DNA of 64,000 bases from Cesiribacteraceae bacterium YIM B00369 (GCA_017948555.1 JAFMYY010000009.1:142720-206719); one strand, 5' to 3'; shown: positions 34,732 to 44,281, counted from the first letter of the stretch. Program-made: numbers and translations. Notes: generated by a model not told the origin, from the letters alone.

Positions 34732-36195
34732 TTAACTAAGCTGGTAAGAATCAGCCGGAACAGTGATTTCCTGGAAATTCTCCTTAGGACTTTCGCAAAG
34801 GGAACAGGTGTAAGCAGCAGGAAGCTGTTCGAAAGTTGTACCGGTCTCAATACCTTTTTCCATATCCCCGAACCTGCTGTCGTAAATAGTAAAACAGTCT
34901 TTGCACTGGTGAACAGTTACCTTTTGCTCATCTGCTTTCTCTTTTTTATCAGGCGCCTTAACAGGTTCCATTTCCAGCTGGTCGTAGTAATGCCTGCTAA
35001 GCTGAATCAGAACAGCAGGCATATCCTCCCGAAGTACATTCTTAGCATAAGTAATTTTTTCCTGCAGGTTTGGATTGAACTTCTTTGTATGGTATATATT
35101 GTAGGATTCAAAAAGGTCGTAATCACCCTCGAATTTAGAAGGCGAGTTTTTCTCAATGATAATTGATGAAAATGTAACCATAGGCATCGTTTTAATGGTA
35201 AAACTAAGGCCGGAGGTATTAATATCATTCTGGTCGAAGGTTCTTACCAGGAACCGCTTCAGCTCCATTGCCTCGCCGTCAATTACAGGGGTATGCCAGT
35301 AAAGCTCCAGGGAGGAATGGCGGGTATTAATACCAAATTTCCCCAAAAGCTTTTCCCACTTAATTAACTGGCTGTCAGGTATACCCTTAACAATGAAAGA
35401 CTTCCAGGGAGTAATTCCTATTTTACCCACATTTGTTTCAGCACAAAGGTCGCACATGGCTTCCATAAAAGGCAGGTCATACTGATTATTTCTCCAGTAT
35501 AAGCCCAGCCAGTGCTGGTTCCCCGACATTTTATGAAATCCTTCGTAATACGGAAAGAGATTTTCCGGTACCTTTAACTGGTCTTTGCTTTCCTTAAGGT
35601 CAAAGTGCTTATCGGCCATACGGAAAAGCTCCTTGGGTGTGAGAGCCGGGTTAAGCTGCAGGGTTTCTTCCATAAACAGGCTTAATTCAGCAATCTGGCT
35701 GCTGAATACCAGGAAGGGGCATGCCACAGGTTCTTTCCCCTCGAGACAACACAAATAAAGGAACCAGTAGTTATCGATTGGCGAGGCAATAAAGTTCAGG
35801 TCGCCGGTAAACAGCGGCACCAGTTTCTGGGCAGGGTCGACCACATTAATTTTCAGCCCAGGCTGATGGTTAAAATCCTCCAGAATATAATGGTAAGTAT
35901 CGGAATGTACCCATGGAGTGGCTGATGTGATGCCCGAGGAAACATATGAGCTTACTATATTCTGCTTTTGCTGCTCATGCAATTCAAAATTCAGTGCGGT
36001 TTCCTGCCCTATATTTTCTGGTTTAACATTTTTCTTCAGCACAGGAAACAAAATATCCTGCCTGGACCCAAAGTGTATGTAATTAACCCCGGCTTTTCTG
36101 GCAGCTCCTAATATTTTTTTTAAATGATTGGGAGATATACTCCCTCCATTTGTAAAAACACGTAATAAGTCTGATTTTTCCTTACCGTAATCCAT
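34732..36195 (-). CDS. Degenerate nitrite/sulfite-reductase-like protein with C-terminal rubredoxin domain
   Basis: 487 residues. The last ~60 form a rubredoxin-type domain with two CxxC knuckles (CKDC and CSLC). The preceding part looks like two ferredoxin-like half-domains of siroheme reductases: GGSISPNHLKKILGAARKAG near the start and NVGKIGITPWKSFIVKGIP in the middle. However, the CX5C...CX3C set that holds siroheme and [4Fe-4S] is absent. The remaining cysteines (LYLCCLEGKEPVAC, CDLC) do not fit it. I infer an electron-transfer or scaffold role beside the nitrate reductase, not nitrite reduction itself. It lies 60 bp downstream of the nitrate reductase gene on the same strand. The reductase-fold assignment is by pattern only. 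Confidence 0.7.
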   Translation of the reverse strand: MDYGKEKSDLLRVFTNGGSISPNHLKKILGAARKAGVNYIHFGSRQDILFPVLKKNVKPENIGQETALNFELHEQQKQNIVSSYVSSGITSATPWVHSDTYHYILEDFNHQPGLKINVVDPAQKLVPLFTGDLNFIASPIDNYWFLYLCCLEGKEPVACPFLVFSSQIAELSLFMEETLQLNPALTPKELFRMADKHFDLKESKDQLKVPENLFPYYEGFHKMSGNQHWLGLYWRNNQYDLPFMEAMCDLCAETNVGKIGITPWKSFIVKGIPDSQLIKWEKLLGKFGINTRHSSLELYWHTPVIDGEAMELKRFLVRTFDQNDINTSGLSFTIKTMPMVTFSSIIIEKNSPSKFEGDYDLFESYNIYHTKKFNPNLQEKITYAKNVLREDMPAVLIQLSRHYYDQLEMEPVKAPDKKEKADEQKVTVHQCKDCFTIYDSRFGDMEKGIETGTTFEQLPAAYTCSLCESPKENFQEITVPADSYQLS

Positions 36196-36255
36196 GGTTA
36201 TTCCTTGTTTATTTTTTGTTGTCCCTTATGGTACCTGGTGATTGGTGGCTTAATA

Positions 36256-39200
36256 CTATTGCTTTACCACTAAGTCATTACTGCTTTCTAAAATAGCTTT
36301 CACTTCCGGCTTACAGCTTCCACAGCCTGTTCCGGCACCCGTAGCGGCACATAACTCATTAAAATTCCGGCAGCCTGCATTTATAGATTCCTGAAGGTTA
36401 CCTTCTCCTACATTATTGCAGGAACATACCAGCTTCCCTAAAACAGGTTTAGGAGCTTCTCCCGACCTGAGGAGCGACAATCTCTTTTCGCCAAGCTCCG
36501 TTTTTGATTCGATAAGAGACTTAAACTCTGCAAATTCTTTTTTATCGCCCAGCAATACCGCTCCTACCAGTTTATCCTGATACACAATACATTTCTTATA
36601 GTACCTTTTGGCTTTGTCTATAAAAATAATTTCTTCATAATCAGGATCTTTTTCCGGCACATGCAGCTCGCCAACTGAACAAAGATCAAGGTCAGGAAAT
36701 TTAAGGATGTTCATGAGCACAGATCCTTCGTAGAAGCTGGAAAGGTCGCCATTAATATAATGGGCGGCAATTTCGGCCTGCTGCTCTGCAGAAGCTGTAA
36801 TGCCATATAAAATATTCTCAAACTCCGCAATCTCTCCCATTGCAAAAACATCGGGATGGCTGGTCTCCAGGTACTGGTTTACAATCACCCCTCTGTGGCA
36901 TTCCAGTCCTGCTTCTTTGGCTAACTGTATGTTAGGGCGGGTGCCGATAGCATAGATGGCTGCATCGCACTGGATTTTAGTACCACTTTTAAGTATGGCT
37001 TTAAATCCTCCTCCTTTAAGGGGCAGCAGGGTTTGCACCTGGTTATTCAGGTGCACTTTTATTCCCAGCTGTTCAATATGGTCCTGCAGGAGGCCGGCAG
37101 CTGTTTCATCAAGCTGCCGCTGCATTAGCATGGAAGATAACTGGATAATGCTTACCTCCATATCTATCTCGCGCAGAGAAGCTGCCATTTCAAGCCCCAG
37201 CAATCCACCGCCTACAATAAGTACCCTGCTCTTAGGTTTCAGGTGGTTCTGCAGGTCTTCGGCATCTTTCCTGGAACGCATGGTAAAAATGCCCGGCAGA
37301 TGAAGAGGAACCTCTTTAGGAACAAACGGGCTGCTGCCTGTTGCCAGCACCAGTTTATCGTAAAAATGCTGTTCCCCTTTTTCGTCAATTACATATTTAG
37401 CCTCTTTGTTAATGCTGGTAACAGAATTACTGAGGTGGAGGTGAATATTCCATTTTTCGAGGTCCTGTGGGGTTACTTTATTTAACTTATCCCAGCCCAG
37501 GTGCCCGTTTACATATTCCGGAAGAAGTACCCTGTTGTAAAAAGGATAAGGCTCTTTAGAGAAAACATGAATTTCATCCTGCTGGTTAATTTCCCGGCAG
37601 GAAGCCACAAAGCGATAAGCTGCAGCTCCGGCACCCACCACAATAATTTTTTCGGCAGGTTTTACATAAGGAGCTACCTGTACCTTACTGAATTTAAAAT
37701 CAGGCTCTTTGGATATTTTGTCAACCAGGTTATTGGTAAGGTTATTGGCCCTTGCAAAATCATTTTTAAAGATCTTACCCCAGTGCATAGGCGCAAAAAC
37801 GACTCCCTGTTTTATTTCAGTAGTTACTTTGGCAGTAAGCCGTACCTCGCCTCTTTCGCTGAACACCTCAACAACATCGCCATCCTCAATTTTACGCAGG
37901 GCAGCATCCACTGGATGTATCTCCAGGAACGGTTTGGAAATATGCTTTTTTAATTTTTTTACCTTACCTGTTTTGGTCATGGTATGCCACTGATCGCGGA
38001 TGCGGCCCGTAGTAAGAATTAAAGGATAATCGCGGTCAGGCTTTTCGGAGAGCAGTTCGAAATCCACACCATGGATTTTTGCTTTGCCATTTGGCCTGTA
38101 AAAGTTAAAATCCGTAAATAAACGTGGTGTTCCGGTATGTTCTGCAGATGGCACAGGCCACTGTATTGACCTGCTATCCTTTAACTTTTGGTAGGTTAAT
38201 CCGCTGATATCTATTTTTGTGCCTTTGGTAAGGCGGCAGTGCTCTTCAAAAATCTCCCCTGCCGAGTTATAGTCAAAGCCATGGAAGCCCATTTTTTTTG
38301 CAAAGCGGAGCAGGATTTCCACATCGGGCAGCGCCTCTCCAGGGGCTTCTATTCCTTTATTCAGGTAGCTGATCCTTCTTTCGGAATTAGTCATTGTACC
38401 CTCTTTTTCCAGCCAGCCTGCAGCAGGCAGTACCAGGTCAGCATACTGAACTGTATCGGATAAGTTTGAAATATCCTGAACCACTACGAATTTAGCTTTT
38501 CCAAGGGCTCTTTCCACCATACGGGCATCGGGCAGACTTACCAGCGGATTGGTACAAATAATCCAGATGGCTTTCATACGGCCATCTTCCAGGGCCTCAA
38601 ACATTTCGGTAGCTGTTAAACCGGGCCTGGCAGGAACATCTGCTACATTCCAGAAATCAGCTACTTCTTTTCTATGCTCAGCACTCTGCAGGTTACGGTG
38701 AGCCGATAACAGATTTGCCATTCCACCCACTTCCCTGCCGCCCATAGCATTGGGCTGCCCTGTAAGGCTGAATGGTCCGCTGCCGGGCTTTCCAATCTGC
38801 CCTGTAATCAGCGAAAGGTTTAAGAGCGAAAGATTTTTATCCACTCCACTTGCGCTTTGGTTAAGGCCCATCGCCCACATCGTGATAAAGCCTTTCGAGG
38901 CGCCAATCATTTCTGCAGCCTTAATAATATCGGCACCCGGTATATCACATAAAACAGCCGCCTCTTCCAGCGACACCCGGAAAGCCGCTTCACGTAAAGC
39001 TTCTATTCCTTCCGTGTGCTTTTCAATAAAATCATAATCCACTAAACCCTGCTCCAGCAGTACCCGTGCAATGGCATTATATAAAACCACATCTGTTCCC
39101 GGATTCAACTGCAGGTGCAAATCGGCCATGGCGCAGGTTTGTGTTTTGCGCGGATCTGCCACAATAATCTTTACATCAGGATTTTTCTCTTTATGAGCCT

Positions 39201-39777
39201 CTATCCGGCGAAAAAGAATTGGATGACACCATGCGGGGTTAGCTCCTGCAATGAAAAAACAATCGGCCAGCTCTATATCTTCATAAGATACAGGCACAGA
39301 ATCCTCTCCTAATGCCATTTTATAGCCCACCACTGCAGAACTCATACAAAGTCTGGAGTTGGTATCTACGTTATTGGTTTGCAGGAACCCTTTGGTGAGT
39401 TTATTTACTATATAATATTCTTCTGTAAGGCACTGCCCCGAAACATAAAAGCCTACAGAATCGGGGCCATATTTGTTAATCAGGGTTTTAAAAGCCCCTG
39501 CAGCACGATCAAGCGCAGCATCCCATGAAACCTGCTGCAACGGCAGATTTTTGGCATAACGCATTTGCGGATGCAGAATCCTGTCGGAGGTATCCTCCGC
39601 TACATAATGCAGGTTCATGCCTTTAGAGCAGAGCATTCCTTTATTAACAGGATGCTCAGGATCTCCCTGAACACTGATCTTTCCGCGGTGGTCTTTATTC
39701 ACAATAATTCCACAACCAACACCGCAATAAGAACAAGTTGTTTTTACCTGATCTGCCATTGAATTTTGCTTACTCAT
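36256..39777 (-). CDS. nasA: Assimilatory nitrate reductase fused to NirB-like FAD/NADH module and BFD [2Fe-2S] domain
   Basis: 1173 residues. The N-terminus has the molybdopterin oxidoreductase [4Fe-4S] motif with Cys15, Cys18, Cys22 and Cys50. MopB domains follow (ADPRKTQTCAMADLHLQL, GQPNAMGGREVGGM) and a dinucleotide-binding domain (DRDYPLILTTGRIRDQWHTM), ending near residue 700. A pyridine-nucleotide-disulfide oxidoreductase module follows, with GAGAAAYRF for FAD, GGGLLGLEMAASLRE for NAD(P)H and DVFAMGEIAEF. The last ~60 residues carry a BFD-like [2Fe-2S] domain (CSCNN...GCGSC). The flavin and BFD parts correspond to the front half of NirB/NasB, giving a self-contained NAD(P)H-nitrate reductase in the cytoplasm. 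It begins 22 bp after the narK at 39800. Confidence 0.93.
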   Translation of the reverse strand: MSKQNSMADQVKTTCSYCGVGCGIIVNKDHRGKISVQGDPEHPVNKGMLCSKGMNLHYVAEDTSDRILHPQMRYAKNLPLQQVSWDAALDRAAGAFKTLINKYGPDSVGFYVSGQCLTEEYYIVNKLTKGFLQTNNVDTNSRLCMSSAVVGYKMALGEDSVPVSYEDIELADCFFIAGANPAWCHPILFRRIEAHKEKNPDVKIIVADPRKTQTCAMADLHLQLNPGTDVVLYNAIARVLLEQGLVDYDFIEKHTEGIEALREAAFRVSLEEAAVLCDIPGADIIKAAEMIGASKGFITMWAMGLNQSASGVDKNLSLLNLSLITGQIGKPGSGPFSLTGQPNAMGGREVGGMANLLSAHRNLQSAEHRKEVADFWNVADVPARPGLTATEMFEALEDGRMKAIWIICTNPLVSLPDARMVERALGKAKFVVVQDISNLSDTVQYADLVLPAAGWLEKEGTMTNSERRISYLNKGIEAPGEALPDVEILLRFAKKMGFHGFDYNSAGEIFEEHCRLTKGTKIDISGLTYQKLKDSRSIQWPVPSAEHTGTPRLFTDFNFYRPNGKAKIHGVDFELLSEKPDRDYPLILTTGRIRDQWHTMTKTGKVKKLKKHISKPFLEIHPVDAALRKIEDGDVVEVFSERGEVRLTAKVTTEIKQGVVFAPMHWGKIFKNDFARANNLTNNLVDKISKEPDFKFSKVQVAPYVKPAEKIIVVGAGAAAYRFVASCREINQQDEIHVFSKEPYPFYNRVLLPEYVNGHLGWDKLNKVTPQDLEKWNIHLHLSNSVTSINKEAKYVIDEKGEQHFYDKLVLATGSSPFVPKEVPLHLPGIFTMRSRKDAEDLQNHLKPKSRVLIVGGGLLGLEMAASLREIDMEVSIIQLSSMLMQRQLDETAAGLLQDHIEQLGIKVHLNNQVQTLLPLKGGGFKAILKSGTKIQCDAAIYAIGTRPNIQLAKEAGLECHRGVIVNQYLETSHPDVFAMGEIAEFENILYGITASAEQQAEIAAHYINGDLSSFYEGSVLMNILKFPDLDLCSVGELHVPEKDPDYEEIIFIDKAKRYYKKCIVYQDKLVGAVLLGDKKEFAEFKSLIESKTELGEKRLSLLRSGEAPKPVLGKLVCSCNNVGEGNLQESINAGCRNFNELCAATGAGTGCGSCKPEVKAILESSNDLVVKQ

Positions 39778-39799
39778 AAAACAAGGTTTCTAAATATTA

Positions 39800-41152
39800 T
39801 CAAGACTGAAGCGAAGGCTCCAGTTTATTTTTACTTTCTGATAACTCTTCCAGTTCCATCCTTACTTCTGCTTCTGCCTCCGGAGAGAATCTTATCGCCC
39901 ATGTAAGTAAGGAAACTCCTAATACCACTCCGCCAATAATAAGCAGAGCCTCAGGGTAAGAAATATTATCTATTTTGAAAAGGAAACCAGCTGCAACAGC
40001 ACCGGCATTCCCGCCTGCACCTACCAGTCCTGCCACTGCACCAACCGCCTTACGGTTAATGAATGGAACAACTGAGTAAGTAGCTCCGGAGGACATTTGC
40101 ACAAATATTCCAAAAATGAGCATTGAACCTATAGCAAGAGGTAAATAGCTCATCCGGCTGAAAATCATCAGGGCCACACCTTCTAATAAAAGGGTAAAGA
40201 AAAGGAACCTCACCCTTCCATTGAGGCCAAACTTCATCCCGAACTTATCCCCTAAGGCCCCTCCGAGGGTACGGGCAAAAATGTTCATAAAGCCAAATAA
40301 GCCTGCAATGATTCCGGCAGTTTTAAGATCAAGATTAAAATAATCGTTGTAATAAATAGCTGCCACGTTATAAATGGTCAGTTCTATTCCGAAACATGCG
40401 CCATATACTAAAAATAAAATCCAGACCCGCGAATCCTTCATTACCTGGCCAAAACCTCCTTTACTACCTTTACTCACACCAAACTCAGGATCCTTTTTCC
40501 TCAGTTCAGAAAAGTTTCCTTTTGGGGTATCCTGAGTATTGAAATAATATAAAACACCCATTACAGCCATTGCCACACCCGGGATTACCATTGCATACCG
40601 CCAGGCCTCTGCCGTTGAAAATCCTATTGAAACAAAGAGTGCAAATACCATTGGCAAAACCATCTGGGTAATCCCTCCTCCCATGTTTCCCCAACCTGCA
40701 GTTGTGGCATTTGCCGTTCCTACAACATTTGGCGCAAACATGCCTGAGGTATGATATTGGGTTATCACAAAAGAGGCCCCAATAACCCCTATAGCAAGCC
40801 TGAACAGCAAAAAGCTCTCATAACTATTACTCAGTCCAATAAACATTACCGGTAATGATCCCAGCAACAACAAAGCTGTATAAGCCAGTCTCGGACCGAT
40901 TTTATCAAGTAACCATCCTATCCCCAGCCTCACTAATACAGTTATGGCCACAGAAGCAATAATGATATTACCCACCTGATCCTGGCTCAGAGAAAATTCC
41001 TCTCTTACCACTGCCATGAGAGGGGCTATACCAAACCACCCGAAAAAGCACAGAAAAAATGCCATCCAACTCATGTGAAAAGCCCTCATATGAGGAGCTT
41101 TAAAACTAAAAATTTTAATCTTTTTTGCTTTGCCGTTTTTATTGACTTTCAT
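39800..41152 (-). CDS. narK: Nitrate/nitrite transporter NarK, copy 1
   Basis: 450 residues, about 12 transmembrane segments, major facilitator superfamily. The nitrate signature TTAGWGNMGGG and the substrate-site region RLAIGVIGASFVITQYHTSGMFAPN are typical of the NarK/NasA nitrate-nitrite porter family. It lies 22 bp upstream of the nitrate reductase gene and is probably co-transcribed with it, supplying nitrate for assimilation. A close paralogue sits immediately upstream (41739-43091). Its own long upstream region contains a perfect TTATACGTATAA palindrome and a GGTGT/ACACC repeat. Confidence 0.96.
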   Translation of the reverse strand: MKVNKNGKAKKIKIFSFKAPHMRAFHMSWMAFFLCFFGWFGIAPLMAVVREEFSLSQDQVGNIIIASVAITVLVRLGIGWLLDKIGPRLAYTALLLLGSLPVMFIGLSNSYESFLLFRLAIGVIGASFVITQYHTSGMFAPNVVGTANATTAGWGNMGGGITQMVLPMVFALFVSIGFSTAEAWRYAMVIPGVAMAVMGVLYYFNTQDTPKGNFSELRKKDPEFGVSKGSKGGFGQVMKDSRVWILFLVYGACFGIELTIYNVAAIYYNDYFNLDLKTAGIIAGLFGFMNIFARTLGGALGDKFGMKFGLNGRVRFLFFTLLLEGVALMIFSRMSYLPLAIGSMLIFGIFVQMSSGATYSVVPFINRKAVGAVAGLVGAGGNAGAVAAGFLFKIDNISYPEALLIIGGVVLGVSLLTWAIRFSPEAEAEVRMELEELSESKNKLEPSLQS

Positions 41153-41646
41153 GAATAATTAAGCTAATTCCTTTTATTGATGATCCTGATATTTTCCCCG
41201 AACCCTGTTACAATCAACAAAAGGTCTCTCTATCTACAATTTAATTTGAACTCCGGGTGCAATCAGGACCGACACTTATGGCCTTTTTGAATTTACCAGC
41301 ATAAGTGCCTGTTTAATGTCCTGCCGGACCCTGATCCGGTTAACATTTATCAAAATTAAGAAATTATACGTATAAATTCATCCATGAATGAATATTTTTT
41401 ACATTTTTTTCTTTTTGTAGAGTATTTTTTAATCCACTTTATATTCTTTAATTTATTTTTTTTGCTTTTCAGGGTGTTTTTACACCTCAAAATTTAATTT
41501 CTCCTGCATTTACAATTAATTCCTCCTGCTTTCCCCAAATTATCAGACAGAACCCCAAAAGAAGAAAACCTTAAACATCCTCCTGAACTTAATTTACATT
41601 TAAAATGGAACACTACTGAAAAAGCCCACCCAAACAAAAAGAAGGA
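41153..41646. promoter_or_regulatory. Upstream regulatory region of narK copy 1
   Basis: Non-coding. Contains the perfect palindrome TTATACGTATAA (41364-41375), the partial palindrome ATTCAT-cc-ATGAAT just after it, and the inverted repeat GGTGT-TTTT-ACACC (41473-41486). Related motifs (TACGTA core, and GGGTG-TTTTT-CACCC) recur upstream of narK copy 2. These are candidate operators for the adjacent NarL-like regulator; this is inference. Confidence 0.45.
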
Positions 41647-41699
41647 GCCGGCCATTCTTCGTAAAGAAGCTACTCCACTTCCCCGAAGAACCAGCCGGC
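41647..41699 (-). terminator. Terminator of narK copy 2
   Basis: GCCGGC (41647-41652) and GCCGGC (41694-41699) pair, extended inward by TTCTTCG/CGAAGAA after a small bulge. On the minus strand the stem is followed by a T-rich run. It separates narK copy 2 from the narK copy 1-nasA unit. Confidence 0.7.
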
Positions 41700-41738
41700 C
41701 CCAAACCATATGTTACATAATTTTTAGATTTCCGGAAA

Positions 41739-43091
41739 TCAGGAATTTAACGCAGGCTCCATAGCATACTCCTTCTCTGACTTCTCCTCCATCTCCTTTT
41801 TAACCTCAGCCTCTGCAGCCGGTGAAAATTTAATTGCCCAGGTAAGAAAGGAAACCCCCGTAACTACCGCACCAATCACCAGCAAAGCCTCCGGATAAGT
41901 AATATCCTCCACCTTAAACAGAAAGCCTGCTGCCACCGCACCTGCATTACCCCCTGCACCGACTATGCCGGAAACAGCACCAATTGCTTTTTTATTTATA
42001 AACGGAACCACAGAATAGGTTGCGCCCTCCGACATTTGAGTAAACAAACTGAACACGATCATAGAAGCAATAGCCAGAGGTAAAATTGTCATCTGACTAA
42101 ATAACATTAAAGCCAGTCCTTCCAGAAGCAACACAAAGAAAAGAAACCTGACCCGTCCTTTTAAACCATGCTTCACTCCATACTTATCACCAAACATTCC
42201 TCCAAGAGACCTGGCAAAAATATTCATCAAACCAAACAGACCGGCTATTAAACCTGCAGTTTTAAGATCAAGATTAAAATAGTCCTTATAATAGATAGCC
42301 GCCACGTTATTTATAGTAAGCTCAACTCCAAAACAAGCACCGTATATAGCAAATAACGCCCAGACACGCTTATCTTTTAAAGCAGTCATAAAAGCACCCT
42401 TCTCTTCATTCTTTTTAGCATACCCGGGATCTTTCTTTCTTAAATCCGACAGGTTTCCATGAGGCGTATCCTGAGTAAACATATAATAAAGAACCCCTAA
42501 GATAATCATAGCAACCCCGGGCACAACCATTGCCCACCTCCAGGCCGAGGCCTCTATAAAACCTAAAGAAACAAACATGGCAAATATCATTGGCATCACC
42601 ATCTGGGTAACACCACCACCCAGGTTTCCCCAGCCGGCTGAAGTAGCATTGGCAGTCCCAACCACATTTGGAGCAAACATTACAGAAGTATGATATTGAG
42701 TTATCACAAAAGAAGCACCAATCACCCCAATTGCCAGCCTGAACAACAGAAAGCTTTCATAACTATTACTTAAACCAATAAACATTACCGGCAGAGCTCC
42801 CAAAATAAGCAGGAATGTATAACTGATCCTGGGCCCGATTTTATCGCACAACCAACCAATACCCAGCCTGGCAATTACTGTAATTGCCACAGATGCAATT
42901 ATTATATTACCGATCTGGGACTGAGTAAGAGAAAGTTCATCCCTCACGACAGCCATCAAAGGGGCAATACCAAACCACCCGAAGAAGCACAGAAAAAATG
43001 ATAACCAACTCAAGTGAAAAGCCCTCATATGCGGAGCCTTAAAGCTTAATAATTTGATTTGCGTAGCTTTACCGTTTTTGTTTACCTTCAT
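41739..43091 (-). CDS. narK: Nitrate/nitrite transporter NarK, copy 2
   Basis: 450 residues, identical in length to the downstream copy and clearly its paralogue. The first residues MKVNKNGKA, the block FLCFFGWFGIAPLMAVVR, and FAPNVVGTANAT plus AGWGNLGGG are shared, while loops and the C-terminal tail (EKEYAMEPALNS versus KNKLEPSLQS) differ. About 12 membrane helices, MFS nitrate/nitrite porter. It has its own terminator and its own ~510 bp upstream region, so the two copies are independent units and may differ in affinity, substrate (nitrate versus nitrite) or timing of expression. Which copy is ancestral cannot be told here. Confidence 0.96.
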   Translation of the reverse strand: MKVNKNGKATQIKLLSFKAPHMRAFHLSWLSFFLCFFGWFGIAPLMAVVRDELSLTQSQIGNIIIASVAITVIARLGIGWLCDKIGPRISYTFLLILGALPVMFIGLSNSYESFLLFRLAIGVIGASFVITQYHTSVMFAPNVVGTANATSAGWGNLGGGVTQMVMPMIFAMFVSLGFIEASAWRWAMVVPGVAMIILGVLYYMFTQDTPHGNLSDLRKKDPGYAKKNEEKGAFMTALKDKRVWALFAIYGACFGVELTINNVAAIYYKDYFNLDLKTAGLIAGLFGLMNIFARSLGGMFGDKYGVKHGLKGRVRFLFFVLLLEGLALMLFSQMTILPLAIASMIVFSLFTQMSEGATYSVVPFINKKAIGAVSGIVGAGGNAGAVAAGFLFKVEDITYPEALLVIGAVVTGVSFLTWAIKFSPAAEAEVKKEMEEKSEKEYAMEPALNS

Positions 43092-43538
43092 AGTTTCTCT
43101 TTTTATTGGTTGAAATTCTTTTGACTCTGTCTTTCAGAACAGAAATATCTTTACGGATTTATTTTAGCCCCTGCATTATCTCTAAAATCAGAACCCCCTT
43201 TAAATACACCTGACAATAAACCACCACAAAAGAGCCGATTGCCATTACTTAATTCAAATTTAAGAATTACTACGTAATTTTAACAACTATATATTTTTAT
43301 TTTTTATATTTTTTTAAATAAGTAGGGTGTTTTTCACCCCTTAATCTGCATATTTTTAACGCCTTTTAATAATTAAGGTTATTTTTTTTATTAAAAAAAA
43401 TAAAAATATCTACATAAACCCATTACACATGCCTGCAATCAACCACTCAGACGGCAACTCCTGATCCACCTCATCAAAAAAAGTATCTTCACCCGGGTAA
43501 AAGAAACCGCCCCCCCCCTTTCTCAGAATACGATAAAA
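43092..43538. promoter_or_regulatory. Upstream regulatory region of narK copy 2
   Basis: Non-coding, very AT-rich. Contains the inverted repeat ATTAC-TAC-GTAAT (43266-43278) and GGGTG-TTTTT-CACCC (43325-43339), both with counterparts upstream of narK copy 1. A run of C residues lies near 43510-43518. No small ORF is supported. Confidence 0.45.
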
Positions 43539-43571
43539 AAAAGGGAGTGCAGAAAAACTGCACTCCCTTTT
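43539..43571 (-). terminator. Terminator of the moeA-narX-narL operon
   Basis: AAAAGGGAGTGCAG (43539-43552) pairs perfectly with CTGCACTCCCTTTT (43558-43571) around an AAAAA loop. On the minus strand a T-run follows. Confidence 0.92.
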
Positions 43572-43604
43572 CCCTGTCACCCTCACCGGACGCAGGAAAA
43601 TCCA

Positions 43605-44279
43605 CTATTTAAAATAGTCACTGCTTACAAGCCTGTTTTCTTTTGCAAAATTGATCAGTTCCACTACATTTTTCACACCCAGCTTTTTCATTAAATTAAA
43701 TCGCTGCGTCTCAACGGTACGCACGCTTTTTCCAAGCTTATCTGCAATATCCTTATTACTTAACCCCATTACCACATGTTTCAGTATCTGCTTTTCCTTG
43801 GCGGTCAGTTCAAAACCGTCCATTATTACAGGAGCAACAGGCTTATTCCTGTACAATCTGTTCAGATAATTATCTGCCAGAATATTAGCGACAGGACTGC
43901 TGAAGTACCTGCCTCCGCCAGCTATCTCCCTGATGGCTTTTATTAATTCCTGCTTTTCGGAATCTTTAAGCAAATAACCGGAGGCTCCACATTCAATTGA
44001 CTGAAGCACATACTCTTCATTATCGTGCATCGACAGGATCAGGGACCTGGTCCGCAAAGACAGATGATTCATTTCACGCGCCGCTTCAATTCCATTCATC
44101 CCGGGCATTCTTATATCCATAATAATCACATCAGGACCTGAATTGGAAGCTACCCTTACGGCTTCTTTACCATCTGAAGCCTCACCAATAACTTCTATAT
44201 CCTCCTCGCTCTCCAGCAAAGCTTTTATCCCGTTTCTTACTATTACATGATCATCTGCCAGCACAACAGTTATAGCCAT
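43605..44279 (-). CDS. NarL/FixJ-type response regulator
   Basis: 224 residues. The receiver domain shows the acidic pair in VVLADDH, the phospho-acceptor Asp in DVIIMDIRMPG and the conserved Lys in LLKDSEK. The C-terminal LuxR-type helix-turn-helix reads LTAKEKQILKHVVMGLSNKDIADKL followed by SVRTVETQRFNLMKKL (two adjacent parts of the HTH). The start lies 2 bp after the stop of the sensor kinase gene, so the pair is translationally linked. Because the kinase has a nitrate-sensor-like domain and the flanking genes are nitrate assimilation genes, it most likely controls narK, nasA and possibly nirD/cobA. Target sites are unproven. Confidence 0.94.
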   Translation of the reverse strand: MAITVVLADDHVIVRNGIKALLESEEDIEVIGEASDGKEAVRVASNSGPDVIIMDIRMPGMNGIEAAREMNHLSLRTRSLILSMHDNEEYVLQSIECGASGYLLKDSEKQELIKAIREIAGGGRYFSSPVANILADNYLNRLYRNKPVAPVIMDGFELTAKEKQILKHVVMGLSNKDIADKLGKSVRTVETQRFNLMKKLGVKNVVELINFAKENRLVSSDYFK

Positions 44280-44281
44280 TT

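Noticed and set aside
34732..36195. Calling the rubredoxin-tailed protein the missing nitrite reductase
   Set aside because: The cysteines that bind siroheme and the [4Fe-4S] cluster are absent, so catalysis of nitrite reduction is not supported.
43505..43520. Homopolymer C run that could be a phase-variation tract
   Set aside because: It lies between a promoter region and a terminator, not in a gene or core promoter, so there is nothing obvious to switch.
43604..43618. ACTATTT-A-AAATAGT inverted repeat across the regulator stop codon
   Set aside because: AT-rich and directly followed by a far stronger true terminator; probably chance.
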